DNA of 64,000 nucleotides from UBA1952 sp965200035 (GTDB lineage Bacteria; Bacteroidota; Bacteroidia; Chitinophagales; Chitinophagaceae), in contig OZ241334.1 in assembly GCA_965200035.1 (NCBI GenBank), positions 3,472,001 through 3,536,000 of the forward strand, in the 5' to 3' direction. Within the stretch, counting starts at the first letter, position 1. Each line of letters opens with the position of its first letter. Below are positions 19,113 to 26,593 of this stretch, in pieces. The notes under the pieces are model-generated. The model saw nothing but the letters and a program-made list of their open reading frames with translations, searched no databases and was not told the DNA's origin. A program made the translations under genes and the position numbers.

Positions 19113-19748
19113 TCAGAGACCCAGCAAAAACTGGATGCGTGGGAATAGCTGATTGCCATACGGGCTATACTCAGCCTGCAATACATCGTAATGAATAGAG
19201 AAATTCACCGATGCATGATCGCCCAACGGCTGACGATAACCGACGCCTACCAGAATGCACGGCGCCTGATACTTTGTAGTCCGCTCAACGATATTGCCTG
19301 AGCCGCTTTGATCGTAGCCCGGCGTCTTGAAGTTCATATAATTCTGCTCGAATTCGCCTTGCACAAAAAAGTTGCGCCATACAATGTAGCGCGCCCACAC
19401 AGAAGCGGAGAACAAGCTGGCTTTCAGGTCATAGTTCTGTGTGATAAATGTATTCGGATCTTCTACCTGGAAATAATCTTTGATGCGGACATATTGATAA
19501 CCCAATCCAACACCGGCAGAAAAATTATCGGTAATGCGGTAGCCAACTACCGGGGTGATGCCAATATTGGTGTAATCGCCAAATCCGAGCGTAATGCCGC
19601 CGCCGAAAATGAGCCTATCTATAAAGCGCTCATCATTTTTCTTCTTGTGGGCATTATACTTGGGTTTGCCGCTGCTGCGGTATGTTTCCTGCGCATGGAG
19701 GCTGGAAATGGTCAGCAGACAAACGCACAAAATCAGAAGTCGCTTCAT
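19113..19748 (-). CDS. Outer-membrane beta-barrel-like protein
   Basis: A 211-aa exported protein with a signal peptide (MKRLLILCVCLLTISSLHAQ). The mature part alternates Gly/aromatic-rich strands such as FGGGITLGFGDYTNIGITPVV, YRITDNFSAGVGLGYQY and FSASVWARYIVWRNFFVQGEFE, consistent with a small outer-membrane barrel of 8 to 10 strands. It resembles the many 'outer membrane beta-barrel' proteins of Bacteroidota without a closer match I recognise. It ends with QLFPRIQFLLGL, also strand-like. The gene is followed by its own terminator. Confidence 0.7.
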   Translation of the reverse strand: MKRLLILCVCLLTISSLHAQETYRSSGKPKYNAHKKKNDERFIDRLIFGGGITLGFGDYTNIGITPVVGYRITDNFSAGVGLGYQYVRIKDYFQVEDPNTFITQNYDLKASLFSASVWARYIVWRNFFVQGEFEQNYMNFKTPGYDQSGSGNIVERTTKYQAPCILVGVGYRQPLGDHASVNFSIHYDVLQAEYSPYGNQLFPRIQFLLGL

Positions 19749-19815
19749 CGTGTTTTTATATAGCTACAAATCTACGTCATTACGGCACTTCAATCTGCTA
19801 AAGTCCTGTCATAAT

Positions 19816-20538
19816 TTACTGGTCGGTAAACTTGTAGCCGATGCCGCGAACCGAGTGAAAATGCCGCGGATTACGGCTGTCCCGCTCAAAATATTTACGA
19901 AAATTCAGGATAAAATTGTCAATAGTGCGGGTGGTAGGATAGACATTATAGCCCCAGACAACTTGTAAAATATGCTCCCGGCTTACTACTTCATTTTTAT
20001 GCTCTACGAGCAGTTTCAATAAGGCTGCCTCTTTCTTGCTGAGTTCCTGAGAGTGACCGTTTTTGTCAATGCAGGTGTGAGCAGAGAAGTCAATCTTACA
20101 TCCGTCAAATTCATAAACATCGCCTACTGTTTGCGGCTCCCGGATTTTCCTGTTTTTCGCGATCAGCTTATCTACACGCAGCAACAGCTCTTCCAGATTG
20201 AATGGCTTGGTCATATAATCATCGCCGCCTTTTTTCAATCCGGCTACCCGGTCTGCGCCAGAGTTGCGCGCTGAGAGAAACAGGATAGGCACATGATTAT
20301 GCTGCATTCTTATCGTCTCACACACCGTCAGGCCATCCATTTCCGGGATCATAATATCCAGGATAATCAGGTCAAAGTATTCATTTTTCACCAGCTTCAG
20401 CACATCCGGTCCCTTATCGGCGGTAGTTACTTCATAGCTTTCCATCTCCAGATTCAGCTTCAGCGCTTCACGCAGGCTGATTTCATCTTCTACAACAAGT
20501 AAGCTCGCTTTGGTTGGTTTATGCTCTCTGACGGCCAT
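19816..20538 (-). CDS. Response regulator, OmpR/PhoB type (orphan)
   Basis: A 240-aa two-domain transcription regulator. The receiver domain (residues about 12-125) has acidic residues E17 D18, the phospho-acceptor D61 within LIILDIMIPEMDG, the conserved Ser in LFLSARNSGADR and the Lys in YMTKPFNLEELL. The C-terminal winged-helix domain (residues about 140-238) contains ELSKKEAALLKLLVEHKNE and the closing PRHFHSVRGIGYKFTDQ typical of the OmpR subclass. No histidine kinase lies on either side (rho is upstream, an outer-membrane gene downstream), so its partner is encoded elsewhere. Confidence 0.93.
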   Translation of the reverse strand: MAVREHKPTKASLLVVEDEISLREALKLNLEMESYEVTTADKGPDVLKLVKNEYFDLIILDIMIPEMDGLTVCETIRMQHNHVPILFLSARNSGADRVAGLKKGGDDYMTKPFNLEELLLRVDKLIAKNRKIREPQTVGDVYEFDGCKIDFSAHTCIDKNGHSQELSKKEAALLKLLVEHKNEVVSREHILQVVWGYNVYPTTRTIDNFILNFRKYFERDSRNPRHFHSVRGIGYKFTDQ

Positions 20539-20673
20539 AATCTGAAATATTGGTTGTTTATTACTATAAATGTACCTCTTTTGAAGGATGTTTTTTCAGG
20601 CGTGCAAAATCGGGAACTGCACGTTTAACATACGTATATAAACAGGAAAAAGCTTGCTAGGTAAGCCGCAAAA

Positions 20674-20760
20674 GGGTCGGGACGCGATAGCGACCTGACC
20701 CTTGATACAATTAATGGTCAATTCTTCCGAAGGGTTCAGGTCGCTATCGCGTCCCGACCC
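20674..20760. repeat. Long imperfect inverted repeat (REP-like hairpin) after rho
   Basis: Arm 20674-20701 (28 bases, beginning GGGTCGGGACGCGATAGCG) is complementary to 20732-20760, differing by one extra T. The 30-base loop is AT-richer. It lies 9 bases beyond the rho stop and 136 bases before the response-regulator start. It lacks a long T run on either strand, so it is a weak intrinsic terminator by rule; it looks more like a REP-type palindromic element or a transcript-end stabiliser. Confidence 0.8.
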
Positions 20761-20769
20761 CAATGGAGA

Positions 20770-22920
20770 TTACTTATTCATGGTAGCCAGAAACTCTTCG
20801 TTATTGATGGTGCCGCGCATTTGCTTGAGCAGGAAATTCATGGCTTCATCTGTATTCATATCAGAAAGGTGCTTACGCAGAATCCACATGCGGCTGTGCA
20901 CATCCTTATCGAGCAACAGATCATCACGGCGCGTGCTGGATGTAGTGATATCAATGGCCGGGAAGATGCGCTTGTTGGCCAGCTTACGGTCAAGCAGCAA
21001 TTCCATATTACCTGTACCCTTGAATTCTTCAAAGATTACTTCATCCATTTTTGAACCTGTATCAATAAGGGCAGTAGCGAGAATGGTCAATGAACCACCA
21101 TGCTCGATCTTACGCGCTGCACCGAAGAATTGTTTTGGCTTCTGCATCGCATTGGCTTCCACACCACCGCTCAGCACTTTACCGCTCGCCGGAGCAACGG
21201 TATTGTGGGCGCGGGCCAGGCGGGTAATAGAGTCCAGCAGGATTACTACGTCATGGCCTACTTCTACGAGGCGCTTGGCTTTTTGCAGGGCAATGGCCGA
21301 TACTTTCACATGCTTATCAGCAGGCTCATCAAACGTAGAGGCTATCACTTCTGCCCGTACACTGCGCTGCATATCGGTCACTTCTTCAGGGCGCTCATCA
21401 ATCAGCACCACCATCAGATAGACTTCCGGGTGATTGGCTGCAATGGCATTGGCCACTTCTTTCAGCAGCATCGTCTTACCGGTCTTCGGCTGTGCTACAA
21501 TCAGACCACGCTGCCCCTTGCCTATAGGCGTAAAGAGATCCATGATGCGTGTGCTGTAATTATTGCTTGCGCTGGTCAGGTTCAGTTTTTCAAAAGGGAA
21601 AAGCGGAGTGAGGTAATCAAATGGTACGCGGTCGCGGATCTCATCCGGCAGCTTGCCATTGATATCGTCCACCTTCAGCAGCGCAAAGTATTTCTCGCCT
21701 TCTTTCGGTGGACGCACGGTGCCGCGAACAGTGTCGCCCGTTTTCAGGCCAAACAGCTTGATCTGTGATGGCGATACATATACGTCATCCGGCGAGGAGA
21801 GGTAGTTGTAGTCGGAGCTGCGAAGAAAGCCATAACCATCAGGCATCATTTCCAGCACACCTTCACTGTGAACGGCGCCGTCAAATTCTGCATTAAAGGT
21901 ATTCGGACTTTGCTGCTGCTGTTGCGGCTCGCGCCGGTTGCGGTTATTGTTATTATTATTGTTTTGCTGACGCTCACCCGGCTGCGCCTGCTGCTGACCA
22001 TTTTGCATTCCTTCGTCAGTAGGCTCCGTTTGTCCTTCCTGTGCTGCCGGTGATGGCTCTGCGGCTGCTACCTGCTGAGGTTGCTGGTTATTGCTGTTAT
22101 TGCGCTGTTCACGGTTAGGGCGTTGCTGTTGCTGCTGCCCTTGCTGTGGCTGGCCCTGCTGAGTAGCTGCTTGTTCGCCATCTGCCGCTTGCCGCTGCGG
22201 ACGTTGCTGAAACTGGCCTTCGCGCTGCGGGCGTTGTTGTTGTTGCTGATTTTGATTATTGTTTTGCCAACTGCCCGATCGTTGAGCGCGCTCACCTTGC
22301 GGTTGCTGCTGGCGCTCACCTTGCTGCGCATTCTGCGGGCGTTGTTCGCGCTGTACCGCCTGGCGGGCAGGCTGCTGTGGCTCAGCTTCCTGAGTTGCTT
22401 CGGGAGCAACAGCTTCTGCTTTTTTATCTGTGGTCTGCTGAGCAGTTGGAGCTGCTGTTTTTTCTGCTTCCGCAGGCTGTGCATCCGGAGTAGTTTGTAC
22501 ATCACCCTGCTCATGATTGCGGCTGGTAGCAGCCCATTCAGCGCCGGTTTCAGCGCTCTGCTCTGCTACGCTTTCTTCCGGTGTCGCTTCTGTCTTAGGC
22601 TTTCGTCCGCGGCGCTTTTTTACTGCTTCGCCTTCATCTGTTGCCGTTGCTTCAGCTGCGGCGGGCTGTGCTGCTGTTGTTTCTTCTGTCTCCGCCTTTT
22701 TCTCTTTGGGCGGGCGTCCACGGCGTTTTTTAGCGTCGGTAGCAGCGTTATCTTCCGGTGCAGGGGAAGTCTTGCTTGCCTGCAGCGCCTGCTGATCTAT
22801 TATTTTGTAGATAAGGGTTTGCTTATCGAAGGTCTGTGCATTGTCAATCTTCAGGTGCTCCGCCGCATCAATCAATTCGGGCATGAGCATATCATTAAGA
22901 TGCTGAATGTCGTAAGGCAT
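20770..22920 (-). CDS. rho: Transcription termination factor Rho with long Gln/Asn-rich insertion
   Basis: A 716-aa hexameric RNA helicase that ends untranslated transcripts; the E. coli protein is 419 aa. The first 50 residues are a Rho N-terminal domain (LMPELIDAAEHLKIDN). Residues about 50-345 are a low-complexity region with AT-hook-like KKRRGRPPKEKK and KRRGRKPK motifs, then Gln/Asn/Arg-rich stretches. The conserved core follows: RNA-binding GYGFLRSSDYNYLSSPDDVYVS, Walker A GLIVAQPKTGKTMLL, LIDERPEEVTDMQRSV, Walker B-like VVILLDSITRLARAHN, the Q-loop GGVEANAMQKPKQFF, and RKLANKRIFPAIDI. The long insertion is a feature of Bacteroidota Rho proteins. An inverted repeat follows the gene. Confidence 0.96.
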   Translation of the reverse strand: MPYDIQHLNDMLMPELIDAAEHLKIDNAQTFDKQTLIYKIIDQQALQASKTSPAPEDNAATDAKKRRGRPPKEKKAETEETTAAQPAAAEATATDEGEAVKKRRGRKPKTEATPEESVAEQSAETGAEWAATSRNHEQGDVQTTPDAQPAEAEKTAAPTAQQTTDKKAEAVAPEATQEAEPQQPARQAVQREQRPQNAQQGERQQQPQGERAQRSGSWQNNNQNQQQQQRPQREGQFQQRPQRQAADGEQAATQQGQPQQGQQQQQRPNREQRNNSNNQQPQQVAAAEPSPAAQEGQTEPTDEGMQNGQQQAQPGERQQNNNNNNNRNRREPQQQQQSPNTFNAEFDGAVHSEGVLEMMPDGYGFLRSSDYNYLSSPDDVYVSPSQIKLFGLKTGDTVRGTVRPPKEGEKYFALLKVDDINGKLPDEIRDRVPFDYLTPLFPFEKLNLTSASNNYSTRIMDLFTPIGKGQRGLIVAQPKTGKTMLLKEVANAIAANHPEVYLMVVLIDERPEEVTDMQRSVRAEVIASTFDEPADKHVKVSAIALQKAKRLVEVGHDVVILLDSITRLARAHNTVAPASGKVLSGGVEANAMQKPKQFFGAARKIEHGGSLTILATALIDTGSKMDEVIFEEFKGTGNMELLLDRKLANKRIFPAIDITTSSTRRDDLLLDKDVHSRMWILRKHLSDMNTDEAMNFLLKQMRGTINNEEFLATMNK

Positions 22921-23187
22921 GTAGTTTATTAAAATTGCTTTGAAATGGGAAGCTCCCGCAGGATGATTCCCGTGTGATGTTTAGATTAAAATAGCCGGAT
23001 ACCTCTGAAAGGCTCTTAACATGGCAGGCTTTAAAAGAAAGGAAAAAACCGGACCAGAAAATGGTTCCGTTGTTGCAACATTACAAAGGTTTTTTCAAAT
23101 AACAAAAACATCCCTCATTGATCTGCCGCAAAAAAAGCCGGTTGATAGAGAAAAGCCGGTTTGCTGAATGTAATTTTTGATGTACAG

Positions 23188-24024
23188 TCAATAGAAGATA
23201 GGAGGGAGTGTTTCCCCAACCAGTCCTGCTTTTCGGGCTTTTTCGAATAAAGTATGAATGGCCTGCTCGCCGGTTTCGCCCAGATCAGTAGTGTATTCAT
23301 TTACATACAGGTCAATATGCTGGCGCATTACCGACTCGTCCATTTCCTGGGCATGAGTGGTTACAAATGGCGCCAGCTCAGGATAGTGCTTCCAGCTATA
23401 CAATACACTTTCGCGTATAATAGCATCTACTTTCGCGCTCAGCGCAGCATCAATGCTGCGGCGGATCACAATGCCCCCGAGCGGAATGGCCGCGCCCGAA
23501 GTGCTTTCCCACCAGTCGCCCAGATCCATGATCTTCGAAAGGCCGCGCTGGGCATAGGTAAAGCGGCTTTCATGAATCACCAGCCCACAGTCAAATTCAC
23601 CATTCAGCACCCGCTCCTCGATCTCAGAAAAAACAATCTCCGTCTTATCCTGCGCTTCAGGATGCGCCAGGGAGAACAACAGATTGGCCGTAGTCTGCAC
23701 ACCGGGAATGGCGATCCGCGCACCGCCCAGATCATCAGAACTCTTTAAAACACCGTCTGCTTTCTGAATCAGCAATGGTCCGACACCCTTGCCCAGCGCG
23801 CTGCCGCTATGCAGCAATGCATACTGGCGCACATTGTGCAGGAATGAATTGTAGCTCAGCTTGGTAATATCCAGTCTGCCTTCAGAAGCGCACCGGTTAA
23901 GGGTTTCCACATCTTCCAGCACATAATCAAAGGAAAGGCCTTGCGTGTCGATCTTGCCATTTACCATTGCATCAAAGATGAACGTATCGTTGGGGCAGGG
24001 CGAAAAGCCGAGTGTCAGTTTCAT
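23188..24024 (-). CDS. mqnD: 1,4-dihydroxy-6-naphthoate synthase (MqnD)
   Basis: A 278-aa enzyme of the futalosine route to menaquinone, converting cyclic dehypoxanthinyl futalosine to 1,4-dihydroxy-6-naphthoate. The start MKLTLGFSPCPNDTFIFDAM carries the SPCPNDTF signature; DITKLSYNSFLH and GPLLIQKADG follow, as in the two-lobed periplasmic-binding-protein fold of MqnA/MqnD. The conserved HESRFTY segment is near residue 150. Length is normal. mqnB lies 57 bases upstream on the same strand, the expected pathway partner. Other pathway genes are not in this window. Confidence 0.93.
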   Translation of the reverse strand: MKLTLGFSPCPNDTFIFDAMVNGKIDTQGLSFDYVLEDVETLNRCASEGRLDITKLSYNSFLHNVRQYALLHSGSALGKGVGPLLIQKADGVLKSSDDLGGARIAIPGVQTTANLLFSLAHPEAQDKTEIVFSEIEERVLNGEFDCGLVIHESRFTYAQRGLSKIMDLGDWWESTSGAAIPLGGIVIRRSIDAALSAKVDAIIRESVLYSWKHYPELAPFVTTHAQEMDESVMRQHIDLYVNEYTTDLGETGEQAIHTLFEKARKAGLVGETLPPIFY

Positions 24025-24081
24025 ATACGTTGCAAAAATACAGTGGCGGCTGCAGCGCGGACAGCGGTAAAATTGATAGGG

Positions 24082-24753
24082 CTATTGAAGCCATTCGATC
24101 AGTTGCTTATTCAGCGCGCCAATCGCTTTCCCGATCTGCCAGCTTTCCCGGTCTCGCGGGGTTACATAATTGGAGATGGCTCTTACCTGCAGAAACGGAA
24201 CTTCCATCTGCAGACAAGTATAGTGCAGCGCCGCACCTTCCATGCTTTCCACCACAGGGTTATACAAGTTCTTTCTCATCGCAATAGTAGGCTCATGGCC
24301 GCTGACGGTATTCACGGTAATACCATCCACCATCAGCTCCGGCAGCGGCAGGGGTATTGATTCCATTGGATTCACAAGCTGTCCGCTTTTAAAGGGAAAC
24401 TCATCTTTATCCGCAAATCCCAAATCAAATACATCGATAAAAGCACCCCGGTCCTCAGCGCCGGTATCGCCCTGCTGCTCAGAGCGAACGGCCACTATGC
24501 TACCCAGTGGTATAGACGTGTCAAAAGAGCCTCCAATACCTGCCTGCAGCACAAAATCGTAAGGAAGGTCCAGCAAATGTGTGGTGAGCGCATAGGTAGC
24601 CTGCATCATGCCTGCGCCGGTAATGCATGTGTTGATGACATACCTACCCGTTCTGATCGGGGCAGCGGAAAGATTTTCAGGATCAAGGCCGAAATGTTTC
24701 AGTGTAGGGGCGATCTCAGCAACCGTTGCAGCTACCAGTAATAGACTTATCAT
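24082..24753 (-). CDS. mqnB: Futalosine hydrolase (MqnB)
   Basis: A 223-aa nucleoside-phosphorylase-fold enzyme that splits futalosine to dehypoxanthinyl futalosine and hypoxanthine in menaquinone synthesis. I chose the ATG at 24753 (MISLLLVAATVAEI); a TTG three codons upstream is possible. Family landmarks: TGAGMMQATYAL near residue 50, QAGIGGSFD near residue 75 and the catalytic region ESMEGAALHYTCLQMEVPFLQVRAISNYVTPRDRESW. It lies directly before mqnD and is divergent from queD, sharing a 75-base promoter region with it. Confidence 0.9.
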   Translation of the reverse strand: MISLLLVAATVAEIAPTLKHFGLDPENLSAAPIRTGRYVINTCITGAGMMQATYALTTHLLDLPYDFVLQAGIGGSFDTSIPLGSIVAVRSEQQGDTGAEDRGAFIDVFDLGFADKDEFPFKSGQLVNPMESIPLPLPELMVDGITVNTVSGHEPTIAMRKNLYNPVVESMEGAALHYTCLQMEVPFLQVRAISNYVTPRDRESWQIGKAIGALNKQLIEWLQ

Positions 24754-24773
24754 GAATTGCAATTAAGTACATT

Positions 24774-24804
24774 TTTGTGAAACGGATAGGCAGAGGTACT
24801 TTTG
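24774..24804 (+). promoter_or_regulatory. Bacteroidota-type promoter of queD-folE
   Basis: TTTG at 24774-24777 and TACTTTTG at 24797-24804 match the -33 (TTTG) and -7 (TAnnTTTG) elements with 19 bases between them, the expected spacing. The queD ATG lies 25 bases after the -7 element. Confidence 0.75.
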
Positions 24805-24828
24805 CACAGTTATTTATCGAATGATTTT

Positions 24829-25239
24829 ATGGTTTACCTGACTCGTGTAGAACATTTCAATGCCGCCCACCGGCTCGTCAACCCTGCGTGGGATGATGCA
24901 AAAAACTGGGAAGTGTTCGGCAAGTGCGCGAATGAAAACTGGCATGGCCATAATTATGAGCTGCACCTCACCATCAAAGGCGAGCCCAGTCCTGATACCG
25001 GATTTGTATTCAATGCAAAGACGCTCGGCGACATCATCAAAGAAGTCATTGTAGAGCAGATCGATCACCGCAATCTGAATGTGGACGTGCCTTTTATGAG
25101 AGGAAAATTCACCAGCGCAGAGAATGTAGCCATTGCTATTTGGGAAGAGCTGGAGCCGCATATTATCAAAGCAGGCGCGCAATTACACTGCGTCAAGCTC
25201 TATGAGACGCCAAGGATTTATGTGGAATATTACGGGTAA
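24829..25239 (+). CDS. queD: 6-carboxytetrahydropterin synthase
   Basis: A 136-aa zinc enzyme of the 6-pyruvoyl-tetrahydropterin synthase family, converting dihydroneopterin triphosphate to 6-carboxytetrahydropterin on the route to queuosine (7-deazaguanine) tRNA modification. The zinc ligands are H14, H39 and H41 (AAHRL and WHGHNYEL); the catalytic Cys33 (GKCANENW) is present; and the C-terminal LYETPRIYVEYY holds the substrate-binding Glu. The start ATG 24829 is preferred to 24802, which lies within the promoter. folE, which makes the substrate from GTP, follows about 100 bases downstream. Confidence 0.92.
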   Translation: MVYLTRVEHFNAAHRLVNPAWDDAKNWEVFGKCANENWHGHNYELHLTIKGEPSPDTGFVFNAKTLGDIIKEVIVEQIDHRNLNVDVPFMRGKFTSAENVAIAIWEELEPHIIKAGAQLHCVKLYETPRIYVEYYG

Positions 25240-25245
25240 TATTTG

Positions 25246-25341
25246 ATTCAGAATGCAAAAACCTGTTTGGTGTTTTTTGACCGGACATAAGCTGTTCTGA
25301 ATTCTGCCTTTTTTGAATTTTGCATTCTAAATTTTGCATTC
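25246..25341. repeat. Intergenic inverted copies of ATTCAGAATGCAAAA
   Basis: The full 15-base repeat is at 25246-25260. Its inverse TTTTGCATTC occurs at 25318-25327 and again at 25332-25341, directly before the folE start. The exact 15-mer is also at 16611-16625. The arms could form a weak hairpin between queD and folE. Confidence 0.55.
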
Positions 25342-25343
25342 CA

Positions 25344-25940
25344 ATGTCTTATAATAAAACAGAAACTTACTCCGAGAGCGCTACGCAGGAGCTTATCAAC
25401 AGCTACCGCAATGTGATTACTACCTTAGGAGAAGATGCAGACCGTGAAGGATTGCAGAATACCCCTGAGCGTGTAGCAAAAGCCATGCAGTACATCACCG
25501 CAGGCTACACGATGGATGCCAAAGCTATTCTGGAATCTGCCAAGTTTCGCGAAACTTACAGCGAGATGGTAATTGTAAAAGATATTGAGCTGTATTCGCT
25601 GTGTGAGCATCATATACTTCCTTTCTTCGGAAAAGCGCACGTAGCTTACATTCCCAACGGTTATATTACCGGCCTGAGCAAGCTCGCAAGGGTAGTGGAT
25701 TGCTTTGCGCGGCGGCTGCAGGTGCAGGAGCGTATGACGCATCAGATTGTGGATGTGATCCAGGAAACCCTGAATCCGCTGGGTGTAGCTGTGGTTATTG
25801 AAGCGCAGCATTTATGTATGATGATGCGCGGCGTGGGTAAGCAGAACAGCATTACCACTACATCTGCCTTCAGCGGCGAATTTAAAAACGATGTGACGCG
25901 CTCGGAATTTTTGCGCCTCATTAGTGGGAAGCTGAGCTAA
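25344..25940 (+). CDS. folE: GTP cyclohydrolase I
   Basis: A 198-aa enzyme converting GTP to dihydroneopterin triphosphate, the first step to folate and, through QueD, to queuosine. Conserved parts: TPERVAKAMQYITAGY, the zinc ligand and active site in SLCEHHILPFFGKAHVAY (Cys and His residues near 95-97), YITGLSKLARVVDCFARRLQVQERM, and the closing LCMMMRGVGKQNS with the second zinc Cys. I chose ATG 25344 (MSYNKTETY) because the upstream in-frame ATG 25320 lies within repeat sequence. No T-rich hairpin was seen after the gene before the tRNA. Confidence 0.94.
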   Translation: MSYNKTETYSESATQELINSYRNVITTLGEDADREGLQNTPERVAKAMQYITAGYTMDAKAILESAKFRETYSEMVIVKDIELYSLCEHHILPFFGKAHVAYIPNGYITGLSKLARVVDCFARRLQVQERMTHQIVDVIQETLNPLGVAVVIEAQHLCMMMRGVGKQNSITTTSAFSGEFKNDVTRSEFLRLISGKLS

Positions 25941-25947
25941 ATCATTT

Positions 25948-25955
25948 TATATTTG
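25948..25955 (+). promoter_or_regulatory. Probable -7 element for tRNA-Pro
   Basis: TATATTTG fits TAnnTTTG and ends 18 bases before the tRNA 5' end, a plausible distance for a short leader. No clear -33 TTTG is visible. Confidence 0.45.
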
Positions 25956-25973
25956 CTGCCTTTCACCGAAGTT

Positions 25974-26047
25974 CGGGACGTAGCGCAGGCCGGTAGCGCA
26001 CTTGGCTGGGGGTCAAGGGGTCGCAAGTTCGAATCTTGTCGTCCCGA
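25974..26047 (+). tRNA. tRNA-Pro (anticodon GGG)
   Basis: A 74-base cloverleaf. Acceptor arms CGGGACG and CGTCCCG pair fully, with A as the discriminator base. The D stem is GCGC/GCGC. The anticodon stem CTTGG/TCAAG encloses the loop CTGGGGG, giving anticodon GGG. The T loop reads GTTCGAATC. CCA is not encoded. A terminator follows 11 bases later, so it is a single-gene unit. Confidence 0.95.
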
Positions 26048-26058
26048 CATATAAAGTT

Positions 26059-26085
26059 AAACCCGCTCTCAGAGCGGGTTTTTTA
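26059..26085 (+). terminator. Strong intrinsic terminator after tRNA-Pro
   Basis: AAACCCGCTCT (26059-26069) and AGAGCGGGTTT (26071-26081) are perfectly complementary, with TTTT continuing after the stem. It separates the housekeeping block from the accessory island. Confidence 0.9.
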
Positions 26086-26590
26086 ATGTTCCGAAGCTTA
26101 CGTAACTGGTGATTTATAGTATGAGTAGCAAGCTCCAGCGATAAGTTTATAGTATCAGCATTGATGCCAATATTATATTTTGGGACAGCTATAATAGCTG
26201 CTTCATTTTTGCTCAATTACAGTAACAATCTGGGTTTGGATAAACTAAATTTATCAATAAGTCAAGTACTTATCTTAGTTTTTAGATGCTCATAAATCAG
26301 CATAATGATATAGAGGTAGCAGGTTGATAAGATAGATATTCATGATTGTTATGAATAATTGGTTGCAAAAAAAATTATTTACCATCAATTCTCCTTAGTT
26401 TTTATCATTGATTGGGTGACTTTTAATTAATAGTCACTTGGCTATAATTTTAAAAATTAACATAATATTTATATTAAAGTTTAAGTAGTGGATTTTTAAT
26501 ATTTTTTTAACGTGGGTTATCAGGTAATTAAGAAAATGGTATAGTTTTGCCAAGATTTTTTAAGGTAGTTCGTCAAAGTATCTACCCTGA
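26086..26590 (+). other. AT-rich intergenic stretch with a probable promoter for the RHS operon
   Basis: About 500 bases without a credible gene, strongly AT-rich, between the tRNA terminator and the first gene of the giant-protein operon. TAGTTTTG at 26542-26549 fits the TAnnTTTG -7 element and would start a transcript roughly 40 bases before the first ORF. No matching -33 box was found. A minus-strand ORF here (26013-26216) simply reads through the tRNA and is not a gene. Confidence 0.5.
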
Positions 26591-26593
26591 GTG

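Noticed and set aside
23100..23187. Possible terminator after mqnD
   Set aside because: The AAAGCCGGTT sequences are direct, not inverted, repeats, so no hairpin forms.
26013..26216. Minus-strand ORF (67 aa) ending in VGTTRFELATP
   Set aside because: It reads through the antisense of tRNA-Pro and its terminator; the C-terminal peptide is a common artefact of translating tRNA genes.
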